64,000 nucleotides of DNA from Bacteroidaceae bacterium (GTDB lineage: Bacteria; Bacteroidota; Bacteroidia; Bacteroidales; Bacteroidaceae). Of this stretch, positions 52,069 through 62,000 are shown in pieces. Both the position numbers and the translations under genes were made by a program. Where the stretch lies: contig JAGCNZ010000024.1 in the NCBI GenBank assembly GCA_017645655.1, positions 1 through 64,000 on the forward strand, written 5' to 3'. The notes under the pieces were generated by a model that saw only the letters and a list, made by a program, of their open reading frames with translations, searched no databases and was not told the DNA's origin. Every line of letters begins with the position of its first letter. Within the stretch, counting starts at the first letter, position 1.

Positions 52069-53790
52069 ATGAACTACGAGTGGAGCTATAATCCGCCTTC
52101 CAATGCAGAGCTGAAGCTCGCGGGGGAGATGGCGGCAGAGCTGAAGATAAGCCCTGTCCTTGCCCGTGTGCTCATCACCCGAGGCATCGACAACGTGCCG
52201 GAAGCACGCAAGTTCTTCCGTCCCCAGCTGCCCGACCTGCACGACCCCTTCCTGTTTCAGGACATGCAGAAGGCTGTGACACGCCTCAACGAAGCACTCG
52301 GACGAAAGGAACGCATCCTGGTATACGGCGACTACGACGTAGACGGATGCACTGCCGTAGCATTAGTCTATCGCTTCCTTCAGCAGTTCTATAGCAACAT
52401 CGACTACTATATCCCCGACCGCAACGAAGATGGTTACGGGGTATCACGAAAGGGAGTGGACTATGCTCAAGAGAGCGGCGTCGGCCTTGTTATCGTGCTT
52501 GATTGTGGCATCAAGGCAACCGAGGAAGTTGCCTACGCCAAGGAAAAAGGCATCGACTTCATCATCTGCGACCACCACGTGCCAGGCGACGAACTGCCTC
52601 CAGCCGTGGCTGTCCTCAATGCGAAACGTTTCGACAATACCTATCCATATGAGCATCTTTGCGGTTGCGGCGTGGGATTCAAACTGATGCAGGCTTTTGC
52701 CCTCAGCAACGGAATAGAGTTTTCAAGCCTCATACCCCTGCTCGACCTCTGCGCCATCAGTATCGCGGCAGACCTCGTGCCCATCATGGGAGAGAATCGC
52801 ATCCTGGCATATCACGGCCTGCGACAGCTCAACAGTTCTCCCAGCACAGGCGTCAAAGCCTTGATGGAAATATGTGGACTGAAGAATAAGGAAATCTCGT
52901 TGGGCGACATCATATTCAAAATCGGTCCGCGCATCAATGCATCCGGACGAATGCAGACTGGCAACGAAGCCGTCGCCCTGCTCATCGAGAAGGATCCTAA
53001 AAAGGCAAAGATGCTGGCGGAGCAGATTAACGAGTACAACGAGCAGCGCAAAGACCTCGACAAGACAATGACGGAAGAGGCGAACCGCATCGTCAAGACA
53101 CTGGAGCATCAACACGAACACAAGTCCATCGTCCTGTTCAACGAGGAGTGGCACCGTGGCATCATCGGCATCGTGGCGTCCCGCCTGACCGAAGTCTTCT
53201 ATAAGCCAAGCGTGGTGCTCACTTGCAACGAGGACGGCATGGCGACCGGCTCTGCGCGAAGCGTCCCGGGTTTCGATGTGTACAAGGCTATCGAAAGCTG
53301 TGCCGACCTGCTCGTGAACTTCGGCGGTCACACTTATGCAGCGGGGCTTAGTTTGCCTGCGCAGAACATTCCCGAGTTCCGTCATCGCTTTGAAAGCTAT
53401 GTGAAAGAGCACATTCAGCCTGAACAGGTGAATGCCGTCTTGTGCATTGATGCCGAGTTAGACTTCCGTGACATCAATCGCAGGATGGCGTCAGACATCA
53501 AGCGCTTTGCCCCTTACGGCCCGGACAACCAGAAGCCGCTCTTCTGCACGCATCAGGTTTATGACTACGGCACGAGCAAAGTCGTGGGTCGAGACCAGGA
53601 GCACATCAAGCTCGAACTGGTCGATTCGAAGAGCAACGTTGTGATGAACGGCATTGCTTTCGGGCAGAGTTCGCAAGCCAGATACATCAAGACGAAGCGC
53701 GCCTTTGACATCGTTTACCATATCGAAGAGAATAGTCACAAGCGCGGGGAAGTTCAGTTGCAGATTGAGGACATCAAGACAAGAGAGTGA
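52069..53790 (+). CDS. recJ: Single-stranded-DNA-specific exonuclease RecJ
   Basis: RecJ degrades single-stranded DNA 5' to 3' in recombination and repair. The protein is 573 residues, the normal length. DHH-family motifs are present: VYGDYDVDGCTAVAL near residue 84, IVLDCGIKA near residue 142, FIICDHHVPGDELP near residue 164, and the DHHA1 region with NFGGHTYAAGLSL near residue 410. The C-terminal OB fold ends at EVQLQIEDIK. It stands directly before recQ, whose product unwinds DNA for RecJ in the RecF pathway, so a functional pair is likely. Confidence 0.97.
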   Translation: MNYEWSYNPPSNAELKLAGEMAAELKISPVLARVLITRGIDNVPEARKFFRPQLPDLHDPFLFQDMQKAVTRLNEALGRKERILVYGDYDVDGCTAVALVYRFLQQFYSNIDYYIPDRNEDGYGVSRKGVDYAQESGVGLVIVLDCGIKATEEVAYAKEKGIDFIICDHHVPGDELPPAVAVLNAKRFDNTYPYEHLCGCGVGFKLMQAFALSNGIEFSSLIPLLDLCAISIAADLVPIMGENRILAYHGLRQLNSSPSTGVKALMEICGLKNKEISLGDIIFKIGPRINASGRMQTGNEAVALLIEKDPKKAKMLAEQINEYNEQRKDLDKTMTEEANRIVKTLEHQHEHKSIVLFNEEWHRGIIGIVASRLTEVFYKPSVVLTCNEDGMATGSARSVPGFDVYKAIESCADLLVNFGGHTYAAGLSLPAQNIPEFRHRFESYVKEHIQPEQVNAVLCIDAELDFRDINRRMASDIKRFAPYGPDNQKPLFCTHQVYDYGTSKVVGRDQEHIKLELVDSKSNVVMNGIAFGQSSQARYIKTKRAFDIVYHIEENSHKRGEVQLQIEDIKTRE

Positions 53791-53846
53791 TGCTCGCTCT
53801 GTCTGCTCACCCGAAGGGCGAGAAGTGATTCATTACATTAGGAGAG

Positions 53847-55736
53847 ATGGAGTATCGCTCAATCCTTCAGCAGAATTGGGGTTTCGATGACTTTCGCGGG
53901 ATACAGCGCGAGGTCATCGAGAGCATTGGTGCTGGGCGCGACACGCTTGCCCTGATGCCGACCGGCGGCGGCAAGAGCATCACGTTTCAGGTGCCGGCAC
54001 TTGCCATGAAGGGTGTCTGCATTGTCTTTACGCCGCTCATCTCGCTCATGAAGGACCAGGTGGAGGGCCTCAAGAAGCATGGCATCAAGGCTGCCTTCAT
54101 CAATAGCCACATGGAGCACGAGGAGGTGCTGACGGTTTTGGAGAACAGCATCTTTGGTGCCTACAAGTTCCTGTACATCTCTCCCGAAAGGCTTTCGAGC
54201 CGAGTCTTCCTCGAGAAGTTGCGCCGCATAAAGGTGAGTTTCATCACGGTCGACGAGGCGCACTGCATTTGCCAGTGGGGTTACGACTTCCGTCCCTCGT
54301 ACCTCGACATCGCGAAAATCAGGGAGTTCTTTCCCGACAGGCCTGTCTTGGCACTTACTGCGACAGCCACTCCCAGCGTCGTCGACGAGATACAGCGTGT
54401 GCTTTGCTTCGGCGAGCGGAACGTTTTGTCGATGAGTTTCGAGCGGAGGAACCTGTCGTATTTGGTGAGACGGGAGGACAACATCTTCGACGGCATGCTT
54501 CGCGAACTCGATTCAGTCTCGGGTTCATGCATTATATATGCGAGGAGCAGGAGGAAGTGCTACGAGCTGGCCAAGCAGTTGAACGACATGGGGTATGCTG
54601 CCACGTACTATCATGCGGGCTTGCCTGGGCTGAAGAAGAGCGAGCATCAGGAGCGTTGGCGACGTGACGAGATACGCATCATGGTGGCGACAAGCGCTTT
54701 TGGCATGGGCATCGACAAGCCTGATGTGCGTCTTGTGCTGCATGTCGACATCCCGGATTCCATTGAGGCTTACTTTCAGGAGGCAGGGCGAGCGGGTCGC
54801 GACGGTAAGCGCGCTTATGCCATTCTACTGACGGACGGCAAGGAGCGGCTGGTGTCGTCGCGCCGGCTGGCACAGCAATTTCCTACGCTCGACTATGTGC
54901 GCAACGTCTATGAACTGCTTTGCTGTTTCCTCGGCATTGCCATGGACGACGGCTTGTTCGTGACGCGTGAGTTGAACATCGACAGGTTTTGTGTGACCTA
55001 TGGCTTTTTCCCGACGTCGCTCGTCGGGGCGCTCGACCTCTTGGACAAAGCTGGCTACATCGAGTTTCGCAGCGAGGACGATGCTTCCAGCAGGTTGAGG
55101 ATTGATGTGTCGCGCGACGAGTTGCTCCGCGCCCTGTTCCCCTCCGAGGAGCGCCTCGTGCTGTCTGTGTTGCGTCGCTACGGAGGCGTCTTCGTGGACT
55201 ACGTTTACATTGACGAGGACATACTGATGCGCGAGACGGGGCTTACTGCTGACAGCATCTACCAGACCTTTCTGCGTCTCTCCCAAATGCACCTCATTTC
55301 GTTCATTCCGCGCAAGCATTTGCCTTGCGTCACGTTCCGCACCCGTCGCATAGACAAGGAGGACATTGTCTTGCCGCACGGCATCTACGAGGAGAGACGG
55401 AGCCACTACGAGCGCCGCATCGAGGCGATGCTGCAATATGCGTATGCCGAGAGCACGGAGTGCCGCAGCCGCATGCTCTTGCGCTACTTTGGTGAGGAGG
55501 CGGAGCAGGACTGTGGGTGTTGCGATGTCTGCCTTCGCAAGGGTGCGCAGCCGCAGCCGGAGGATGAGAAGGAGGCTTTGAGGCGGCACATCCTGACTCA
55601 GTTGCAGGAGTCGCCTCGCAGGGTGTATGAGCTCGACCTTGCCGGCATGGATGCCAGTTTGCTTGAGGGCGTCATCGACCGTATGCGCTCTGATGGTGAG
55701 ATTATCCTGGACGGTTCGGTGCTGAGGGCATGTTGA
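53847..55736 (+). CDS. recQ: ATP-dependent DNA helicase RecQ
   Basis: RecQ-family 3'-5' helicase of 629 residues. Motifs are in order: FRGIQREVIESIGAGRDTL (motif 0), MPTGGGKSITFQVPAL (Walker A), VDEAHCICQWGYDFRPSY (DEAH box and aromatic loop), ALTATATP (motif III), and QEAGRAGRDGK (motif VI). The zinc-binding region keeps CRSRMLLRYFGEEAEQDCGCCDVC (cysteines in C-R-S-R…CGCCDVC). No HRDC domain follows. It lies 56 bases after recJ and converges with the orphan gene at 55746. Confidence 0.97.
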   Translation: MEYRSILQQNWGFDDFRGIQREVIESIGAGRDTLALMPTGGGKSITFQVPALAMKGVCIVFTPLISLMKDQVEGLKKHGIKAAFINSHMEHEEVLTVLENSIFGAYKFLYISPERLSSRVFLEKLRRIKVSFITVDEAHCICQWGYDFRPSYLDIAKIREFFPDRPVLALTATATPSVVDEIQRVLCFGERNVLSMSFERRNLSYLVRREDNIFDGMLRELDSVSGSCIIYARSRRKCYELAKQLNDMGYAATYYHAGLPGLKKSEHQERWRRDEIRIMVATSAFGMGIDKPDVRLVLHVDIPDSIEAYFQEAGRAGRDGKRAYAILLTDGKERLVSSRRLAQQFPTLDYVRNVYELLCCFLGIAMDDGLFVTRELNIDRFCVTYGFFPTSLVGALDLLDKAGYIEFRSEDDASSRLRIDVSRDELLRALFPSEERLVLSVLRRYGGVFVDYVYIDEDILMRETGLTADSIYQTFLRLSQMHLISFIPRKHLPCVTFRTRRIDKEDIVLPHGIYEERRSHYERRIEAMLQYAYAESTECRSRMLLRYFGEEAEQDCGCCDVCLRKGAQPQPEDEKEALRRHILTQLQESPRRVYELDLAGMDASLLEGVIDRMRSDGEIILDGSVLRAC

Positions 55737-55745
55737 GGCTCTTTT

Positions 55746-56990
55746 TCAGCAACGGTTTCTGCGGACGTTGAGCAGGCTGTTCCAATTCGATTCGGTGGCA
55801 GTGTAGATGCCTGCGTCGTGGAGTGCTGTCCAGAGCGGGCGGTGGCAGTGGTCGGAGCAAATGCGTTTGTCCCTGATCCAAAGGTTTGTCAGGAAGATGA
55901 TGTCCAGGTTCTTTTTGCCTTTGGCGAGCAGCAGGAACTCCCGCACGCTGTCCGTGTTGCCGTAGAAGATGGGGGCGAGCCGCACGATGAGGCGTCGCTC
56001 GTCCTCCCGGTCGCTGTTTGTCGTGTCGTCTTCCGACAGCCCGAGCCAGTTGCGCAAAAGTTGTCTGAGCACCAGTGCGGAGAGGAGCATGAGCAGTTTC
56101 CGGCGGGGGATGTCGAGGTAGAGGAGCCGGTGCATGAGGCTTTCGAAGTGGTCTTTCTGGTAGCAGAGGTCGGCAGGCAGGCTCATCAGGGCGTCGTCGA
56201 TGGCATCCAACTGTCGTGTGATGGCGGGTTGCCACTCTTTGATGTCGCTCAGTTCGGCTTTGTGCAGGTTGCTCCAGAGTCGTCGCATCTGTTCTGCCTC
56301 GCTGCTCCGCAGGAGTTCCGGCCAGTAGGTGTCTGCGAACTCTCTGCCTCGCTTTTTGCTGCCCAGGGCGGTGAGTGTGTGCCGCAGTTGCGGAGCGAGG
56401 GCCCGGATGTCGTTGTCTGCGTGCTGTCCCACCAGCCTGCGCAGTTCGCTGAGTTGTTCCTGAGTCTCCTTGCTGACGTCCCATCTGGCCAGCCTCATCA
56501 CGATGTCGAGGTGCTCCAGGAGCGTCTGCTTGTTCATCCTGCCAGCGTTTCTGAGTTCTGCCAGCGCGACCTTCAGGCTGATGTCGAGTCGTCGGTCGTC
56601 TGGGCTGACGTCCATGAGCGGTGCGCCTGTCCAGTTCCAGTCTGTCCAGACGCAGGCCGGGGTGTCGTTCGGGATGTCCGGGGTAGGGTAGTCGCCCGTG
56701 ATGCCGACGGTGTAGCAGAGTCCTTCGGGCGACGTCTCCTCGAGTTGTCCCACGAGCACCGACGTGCTGTCGTGCCGCATCATGGCGAGCACGTGTTCCA
56801 GGTCGAATCGGCTCACCACTCCCCGATACTGCGTGCCGATGAGCGCACGCACGATGATGCCGAAGTCGTGCGTGTGTTCCGTGACGAGGAGCACCTCGGG
56901 TTTCTGCTCCTCCAAGGCCGCCATCACGGCCAGTATGTTGTCCTGTTCGCAAGCGTATCTCACGCCGGTAACTTGAATAAGTGTCTTCAT
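55746..56990 (-). CDS. Protein of unknown function, two-part, cytoplasmic
   Basis: Protein of 414 residues with no signal or membrane segment. The first 85 residues (LIQVTGVRYACEQDNILAV, VLLVTEHTHDFGIIVRALIG, RGVVSRFDLEHVLAMM) look like a small alpha/beta domain. The next 220 are helical with many Leu/Arg heptads (LSELRRLVGQHADN, LLMLLSALVLRQLLRNWLGL). The C-terminal 60 residues are again mixed and end with GIYTATESNWNSLLN and RRNRC. I recognise no catalytic motif or family. It has a CACGTG array directly upstream and recQ directly downstream on the other strand. Confidence 0.78.
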   Translation of the reverse strand: MKTLIQVTGVRYACEQDNILAVMAALEEQKPEVLLVTEHTHDFGIIVRALIGTQYRGVVSRFDLEHVLAMMRHDSTSVLVGQLEETSPEGLCYTVGITGDYPTPDIPNDTPACVWTDWNWTGAPLMDVSPDDRRLDISLKVALAELRNAGRMNKQTLLEHLDIVMRLARWDVSKETQEQLSELRRLVGQHADNDIRALAPQLRHTLTALGSKKRGREFADTYWPELLRSSEAEQMRRLWSNLHKAELSDIKEWQPAITRQLDAIDDALMSLPADLCYQKDHFESLMHRLLYLDIPRRKLLMLLSALVLRQLLRNWLGLSEDDTTNSDREDERRLIVRLAPIFYGNTDSVREFLLLAKGKKNLDIIFLTNLWIRDKRICSDHCHRPLWTALHDAGIYTATESNWNSLLNVRRNRC

Positions 56991-57011
56991 GGCAATCGAT
57001 GTCGCAGGGTG

Positions 57012-57107
57012 AGTTTGAAAACGTCACGTGGGTAAAATGAAAATATCACGTGGAATATTTCAAATATCACGTGGGTAAAATCAATTTATCACGTGGGTCG
57101 TTTGTAA
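57012..57107 (-). repeat. CACGTG phased array 10
   Basis: Four perfect cores begin at 57025, 57047, 57068 and 57090 (spacings 22, 21, 22), the shortest intergenic copy. The dyad spacer ATATTTCAAATAT lies in the unit 57047-57068. It lies between the orphan gene and the S24 regulator gene. Confidence 0.92.
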
Positions 57108-57148
57108 TCATTAAACAGTAAATAGTAGATAGTCAAATCGTAAATAAT

Positions 57149-57880
57149 CTATATGTCCCTCATGATCATGATGACGCGGTATGCGGCGCGGAACTCGCTC
57201 TTAGCCAGTCGGCCCCCGTCAGCCAGCTGATAATTGGGGTTTTCGGTGCTGAGGAGCAGGAACGGAGAGTTGGGCCCCGGGTCTTCCACCATTTTAACCA
57301 TGAGCCTGCCGTCAGTCGTCTGGACCAAGTAAGGCACCCCCCTTCGGAAAGCTTCGTACCTGCCCAAGGCCTCGCCTACGCCCACGTAGTCTCCGTCCTG
57401 AATGCGTGGCAGCATACTATCCCCGTGACACTGGAAGACGTACCTCACGTCCTTGCGCGGCATCTGCAGCGGTATCAGCCCCTCGCGCGTGTCTGGCTGA
57501 GGCTCGTCGCCCAGCGAGGGTTGCAGTCCCGACACGAAATGTGCAGCGCTTCGGCTGCCCTGGACGCTGTCCGCAGGCCGCTCCTCCACCCGCTGCAGCG
57601 TGTCGGCAGCAGGCCCCAGGCGCATCACCTCGTCGTCCTCGTCATCCTCGTCGGGCAGCGGCATCGCACCTCCCGAGAGGGGCACACTCGCTCCGCGCAG
57701 CCACTCCTCGTCCACCTGCGGGAAGCGCGCCATGATGGCCTCGATGCCCTTGCGGGGGATGTGGTCGCGATAAACCCAGTTGTTCACAGCCTGCGGCGTG
57801 ACGCCGATCATGTCGGCCAAGTGCGAGCGGTTGCGGCAGAAACGCTCCACCAGTACTCCTATCTTTTCTTCTATTGTCAT
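57149..57880 (-). CDS. S24 family transcriptional regulator (LexA/CI-like)
   Basis: Regulator of 243 residues with an N-terminal helix-turn-helix (SHLADMIGVTPQAVNNWVYR near residues 20-39) and a C-terminal S24 peptidase domain. The serine is in CHGDSMLPRIQDGDYV near residue 155 and the lysine in GRLMVKMVEDP near residue 193, so self-cleavage is possible. A linker of about 75 residues is rich in Asp, Glu and Pro and lacks a clear Ala-Gly cleavage site. The start at 57880 is chosen since the -7 box at 57905 lies beyond the upstream codons. It may be a phage-type repressor kept without a phage; no phage genes are nearby. Confidence 0.88.
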   Translation of the reverse strand: MTIEEKIGVLVERFCRNRSHLADMIGVTPQAVNNWVYRDHIPRKGIEAIMARFPQVDEEWLRGASVPLSGGAMPLPDEDDEDDEVMRLGPAADTLQRVEERPADSVQGSRSAAHFVSGLQPSLGDEPQPDTREGLIPLQMPRKDVRYVFQCHGDSMLPRIQDGDYVGVGEALGRYEAFRRGVPYLVQTTDGRLMVKMVEDPGPNSPFLLLSTENPNYQLADGGRLAKSEFRAAYRVIMIMRDI

Positions 57881-57904
57881 AACCTTTTGTTTTAATTTCG
57901 AATA

Positions 57905-57912
57905 CAAAGGTA
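57905..57912 (-). promoter_or_regulatory. Promoter -7 box for the S24 regulator gene
   Basis: TACCTTTG on the minus strand, 25 bases before the ATG at 57880. Confidence 0.6.
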
Positions 57913-58038
57913 ACACAAAAACACAAAACTCGCAAGAAAATCGCGTAAAAAATTAAACAAAAGGTGCGAAGACGAATGAAATAAAACAAAAAGGTGCAGA
58001 AAACAACCGGCAGATTTGCGTCGGAAAGTATTTTTTGC

Positions 58039-58046
58039 TACCTTTG
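58039..58046 (+). promoter_or_regulatory. Promoter -7 box for the sugar kinase gene
   Basis: TACCTTTG, 19 bases before the ATG at 58065. It excludes an in-frame start at 58035. Confidence 0.65.
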
Positions 58047-58064
58047 CAGTGCAAGTATCGCATC

Positions 58065-58997
58065 ATGGAGAAGAAAAGAAAAGTAGTCGGGGTGGGCGAG
58101 ACGGTGCTCGACATCCTGTTCCGCGGCGGGCAGCCACAGGCAGCAGTGCACGGCGGAAGCAGCTTCAACAGCATCATCAGCGTCGGGCGAGCCGGGGTGC
58201 CCTGCACATTCGTGGGTTATTCGGGAGCCGACATCGTGGGCGAGCAAACCATACGCTTCCTGCAAGAGAATGGTGTGGACACTGCCCATTTCCAGGTCCG
58301 AACCGGCGAAAAGAGTGCCCTGAGCCTCGCGTTTATCGCCGACAATGGCGATGCCAACTACCTCTTCTACAAGGAGCCTCCGCATGTGTCGGACACTTGG
58401 ACTCTGCCCCAGATGTCCCACGGCGACGTCCTTCTCTACGGATCATACTACGCAGCGTGCGCCGGAATGCGTCCACTCGTCAGCCAAGTGCTCCAGCGCG
58501 CCTCGGATGCCAAAGCCATCACCTACTACGACATCAACTTCCGGCGCAGCCATCAGGACGAACTCGACTCGCTCCTGCCCGTCATACAGCAGAACCTGCG
58601 GCTCAGCACGATAGTACGCGGCAGCGCAGACGACTTTGATGTCATGTTCTCCTCGCGCGACGCGCGCGTAATATATAATAGGTATATAGCCGAACATTGC
58701 AAGTTCTTCATCTGCACGTCGGGCGCCGACCGCATCACCATCTGCACCCCAACCGGCTGTCACGACTTCCTGGCTCCGACCATCGACGACATCGTGAGCA
58801 CCGTGGGAGCAGGCGACAGCTTCAATGCCGGCTTTGCATGCGCACTCATCTGGAGGGGCATCATGCCAGAAGACATTCCCCACCTCGGGCACGACGACTG
58901 GCAACGGCTGGTCGCCACCGCTTGCAAATTTGCCGGCGAAACTTGCCGCAGCACCGAGAACTACATCTCTGCCGACAGTTCCCTTCGTATTAAGTAA
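58065..58997 (+). CDS. PfkB family carbohydrate kinase
   Basis: Sugar kinase of 310 residues of the ribokinase/fructokinase family. The N-terminal GETVLDILFRGGQPQAAVHGGSSFN (GETVLD…GGSSFN) is the substrate-binding region and the C-terminal STVGAGDSFNAGFACAL contains the catalytic aspartate (GAGDSF). The natural substrate is not clear; fructokinase is the most common annotation for this variant. The large beta-galactosidase gene begins 24 bases downstream, so the two are probably cotranscribed, which suggests a role in using sugars freed by the hydrolase. Confidence 0.9.
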   Translation: MEKKRKVVGVGETVLDILFRGGQPQAAVHGGSSFNSIISVGRAGVPCTFVGYSGADIVGEQTIRFLQENGVDTAHFQVRTGEKSALSLAFIADNGDANYLFYKEPPHVSDTWTLPQMSHGDVLLYGSYYAACAGMRPLVSQVLQRASDAKAITYYDINFRRSHQDELDSLLPVIQQNLRLSTIVRGSADDFDVMFSSRDARVIYNRYIAEHCKFFICTSGADRITICTPTGCHDFLAPTIDDIVSTVGAGDSFNAGFACALIWRGIMPEDIPHLGHDDWQRLVATACKFAGETCRSTENYISADSSLRIK

Positions 58998-59020
58998 AAT
59001 CATCACACACATCATAACCC

Positions 59021-62000
59021 ATGAAAAAACTCACCTCTCTAATCCTCTTCGCATTCGCACTCAGCATTTGTGGCGAAGATAAACTGGAAGGATTCCTCTA
59101 CGAACAAGCCTCTGCACCTGACGGCAACGAGTGGCAAAGCCCGGAGCGTCTGGCGCTGAACAAGCTTCAGCCGCGTGCCCACACCTTTCCCTTCGCCAGT
59201 GCCGACGAGGCACGGCAGGTCTTGCCCGACGGCAGCAAGTATTTCCTAAGCCTCGACGGAACATGGAAATTCCATTGGTGCCCGACTCCCGAACAACGTC
59301 CCGAAGAGTTTGCAGACCCGTCGTACGATGTGTCGGGATGGGATGAGATAAAGGTGCCAGGCTGCTGGAACGTGCAAGGTCTCGGGGCACATGGTGAAAT
59401 GAAATACGGCGTGCCAATCTACGTCAATCAGCCCGTCATCTTCTATCACGAGGTGAAGCCGGACGACTGGCGTGACGGCGTGATGCGCGAACCGAAGGAC
59501 AAGCGCTGGACAACCTACGCGTATCGCAACGAAGTGGGTTCCTACCGACGCACCTTCACTGTGCCCGCCGACTGGCAAGGCAGGCAAATCATCATCAACT
59601 TCGACGGCGTGGACAGCTTCTTCTACCTTTGGATAAACGGACATTACGTGGGCTTCAGCAAGAACAGCCGAAACACGGCAAGCTTCGACATCAGTTCCTT
59701 CATCCAAGACGGCGAGAACAGTGTCGCTGTGGAAGTCTACAGAAATAGCGACGGCTCGTTCCTCGAGGCCCAAGATATGTTCCGCTTGCCCGGCATCTTC
59801 CGCAGCACATATCTCACGGCGTTCCCGAAGGTTCAGATAAGCGACCTGGCAGTGATGCAAACGCAATTAAACAAGGAGAAAGCCGTCATCGTGCTGTATA
59901 GAAGGCTCAGCAACCTCAGCCGAAAAGCACAGAAAGGGCTGACGGTCACCTATAACATCTACCCTGTAGAGCTTTATTCTGACAGGACAGGCGAGTCGGT
60001 CAAGCAGTTTACGGTTGATTCCGAGCCATTGAAGAAAGGCGAGGCAAGGAATTGGCTGATGCGTTTCGAAGTGGAGAATCCGCTGCTCTGGAGTGCTGAA
60101 AAGCCCAACAGATATGTCCTCGTGGCTGAACTCAAAGACAAGAAAGGCCGCCTCCTGGACTGCACATCGACCTACTTCGGCATCCGAACCGTCGAGATTC
60201 GCGAGACGAAAGCCGAGGAGGACGAGTTTAAGTTGGCTGGCAGATACTTCTACATCAACGGAAAACCCGTGAAGCTGAAGGGCGTGAACCGGCATGAGAC
60301 GAATCCTACGACAGGTCACGCCATCACCCGCGAGCAGATGAAAGAGGAGGTGATGCTCATGAAGCGAGGCAACATCAACCACGTCCGTCTCTCTCACTAC
60401 AGCAACGATCCGTACTTCTATTACCTTGCAGACAAGTACGGCCTGTACCTCGAGGACGAGGCAAACATTGAAAGTCATGAATACTACTATGGCGAGGCGA
60501 GTCTTTCCCATCCCGTGGAATGGCGGGCAGCCCATGTGGCGAGGGTGATGGAGGCAGTCAGGGCGCACGTGAACCATCCCAGCATCGTCATCTGGAGCCT
60601 GGGTAATGAGGCAGGACCGGGTGCCAACTTTGTTGCAGCCTACAGGGCCATCAAGGATTTCGACACGTCGCGTCCGGTGCAGTACGAGCGTAACAACGAC
60701 ATCGTGGACATGGGTTCGAACCAATATCCCTCGGTTGATTGGGTTCGACAGGCAGTCAAGGGCACCAGCACAGGCATTAAATATCCCTATCACATCTCGG
60801 AGTATGCGCACTCCATGGGCAATTCCATGGGCAATCTTATTGACTATTGGAAGGCGATAGAGAGCACGAACTTCTTCTGCGGCGCTGCCATCTGGGACTG
60901 GGTTGACCAGGCTATCGACACATATAGGGCTGACGACGGAACGAAGTACATGGGTTATGGCGGCGACCACGGCGACTGGCCCAACGACGGCATGTTCTGC
61001 ATGAACGGCATCATGCTGCCCGACCTCACGCCCAAACCTCAGTACTTCGAGGTGAAGAAGGTCTATCAGAATGTCGGCGTGTCGCTGAACGAGTTCAAGG
61101 AGGTTGAGGGAAAGAAGCAAGCTACCTTCACCATCTTCAACAAGAACTACTTCGAGCCAATCACTTCCGATACGTACGACATTGTGGCGTGCCTCGTCAA
61201 GGACGGAATTGTGACGCAGGAGATACCCTGCTCCCTGCCGGAGGACGTGCTGCCGCGAATGGATGCGAGCATCGTCTGTCCTGTGGAGATGGACGAACCA
61301 GGCGAGTACTTCCTGAATGTGGAGTTCCGCTTGAAGAGGGACATGCCGTGGGCCAAGAAGGGCTACGTGCAGATGGCCGAGCAGTTGACGCTCGCCGACA
61401 TCAGCAAGTACACTGAGATGCCTTCCTATAAGAAAGGCGGTCTGAAGTTCGAGAACAAGGGCAGCAAGTTCGTCGTGGGCGGCAAGGACTTCTCGGTCAC
61501 CTTCGACAACGAGACCGGCAGCCTGTGCGCGATGCAGTGCGGAGGCAAGGTCGTCTTCGAGAACTCCCCGCTGCTGCTGTCGGCGTTCCGTGCTCCTGTG
61601 GATAACGACAACTGGGCCAGGGACCAATGGTTCAAGCATGGACTGTACGACTTGCAGCACAAGGTTGTGGGGGAGCCTGACGTCATCAGGAATCAGGAAG
61701 GGCCGGTAGTCATCACCTACACCGTCGTGAGCCAAGCTAAGGGCAGGGGCGACGCCAAGCATCGCCCGGGGAAAGCCGGACAGCCCTACGAGTCGGTTGC
61801 CGATGCGACTGGCGAGGGCGAGACAGTAAGCTTCACGACAAGGCAGACCTACAAAGTCTATCCCGACGGTTCGGTAGTCCTGGCGAGCAGCATCGTCACG
61901 AGTGATCCCGATTTGCCGCTGCCCAGGTTGGGTTACGAGATAAGGATGCCCAGCCGATTCGACCAGTATAGTTACTACGGACGGGGTCCCCTGAACAACT

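Noticed and set aside
57149..57880. S24 regulator as the marker of a prophage
   Set aside because: No integrase, structural or lysis genes and no attachment repeats are found around it.
59867..61762. Long open frame opposite the beta-galactosidase gene (631 codons)
   Set aside because: It is antisense to a conserved GH2 gene and its composition reflects the complementary codons.
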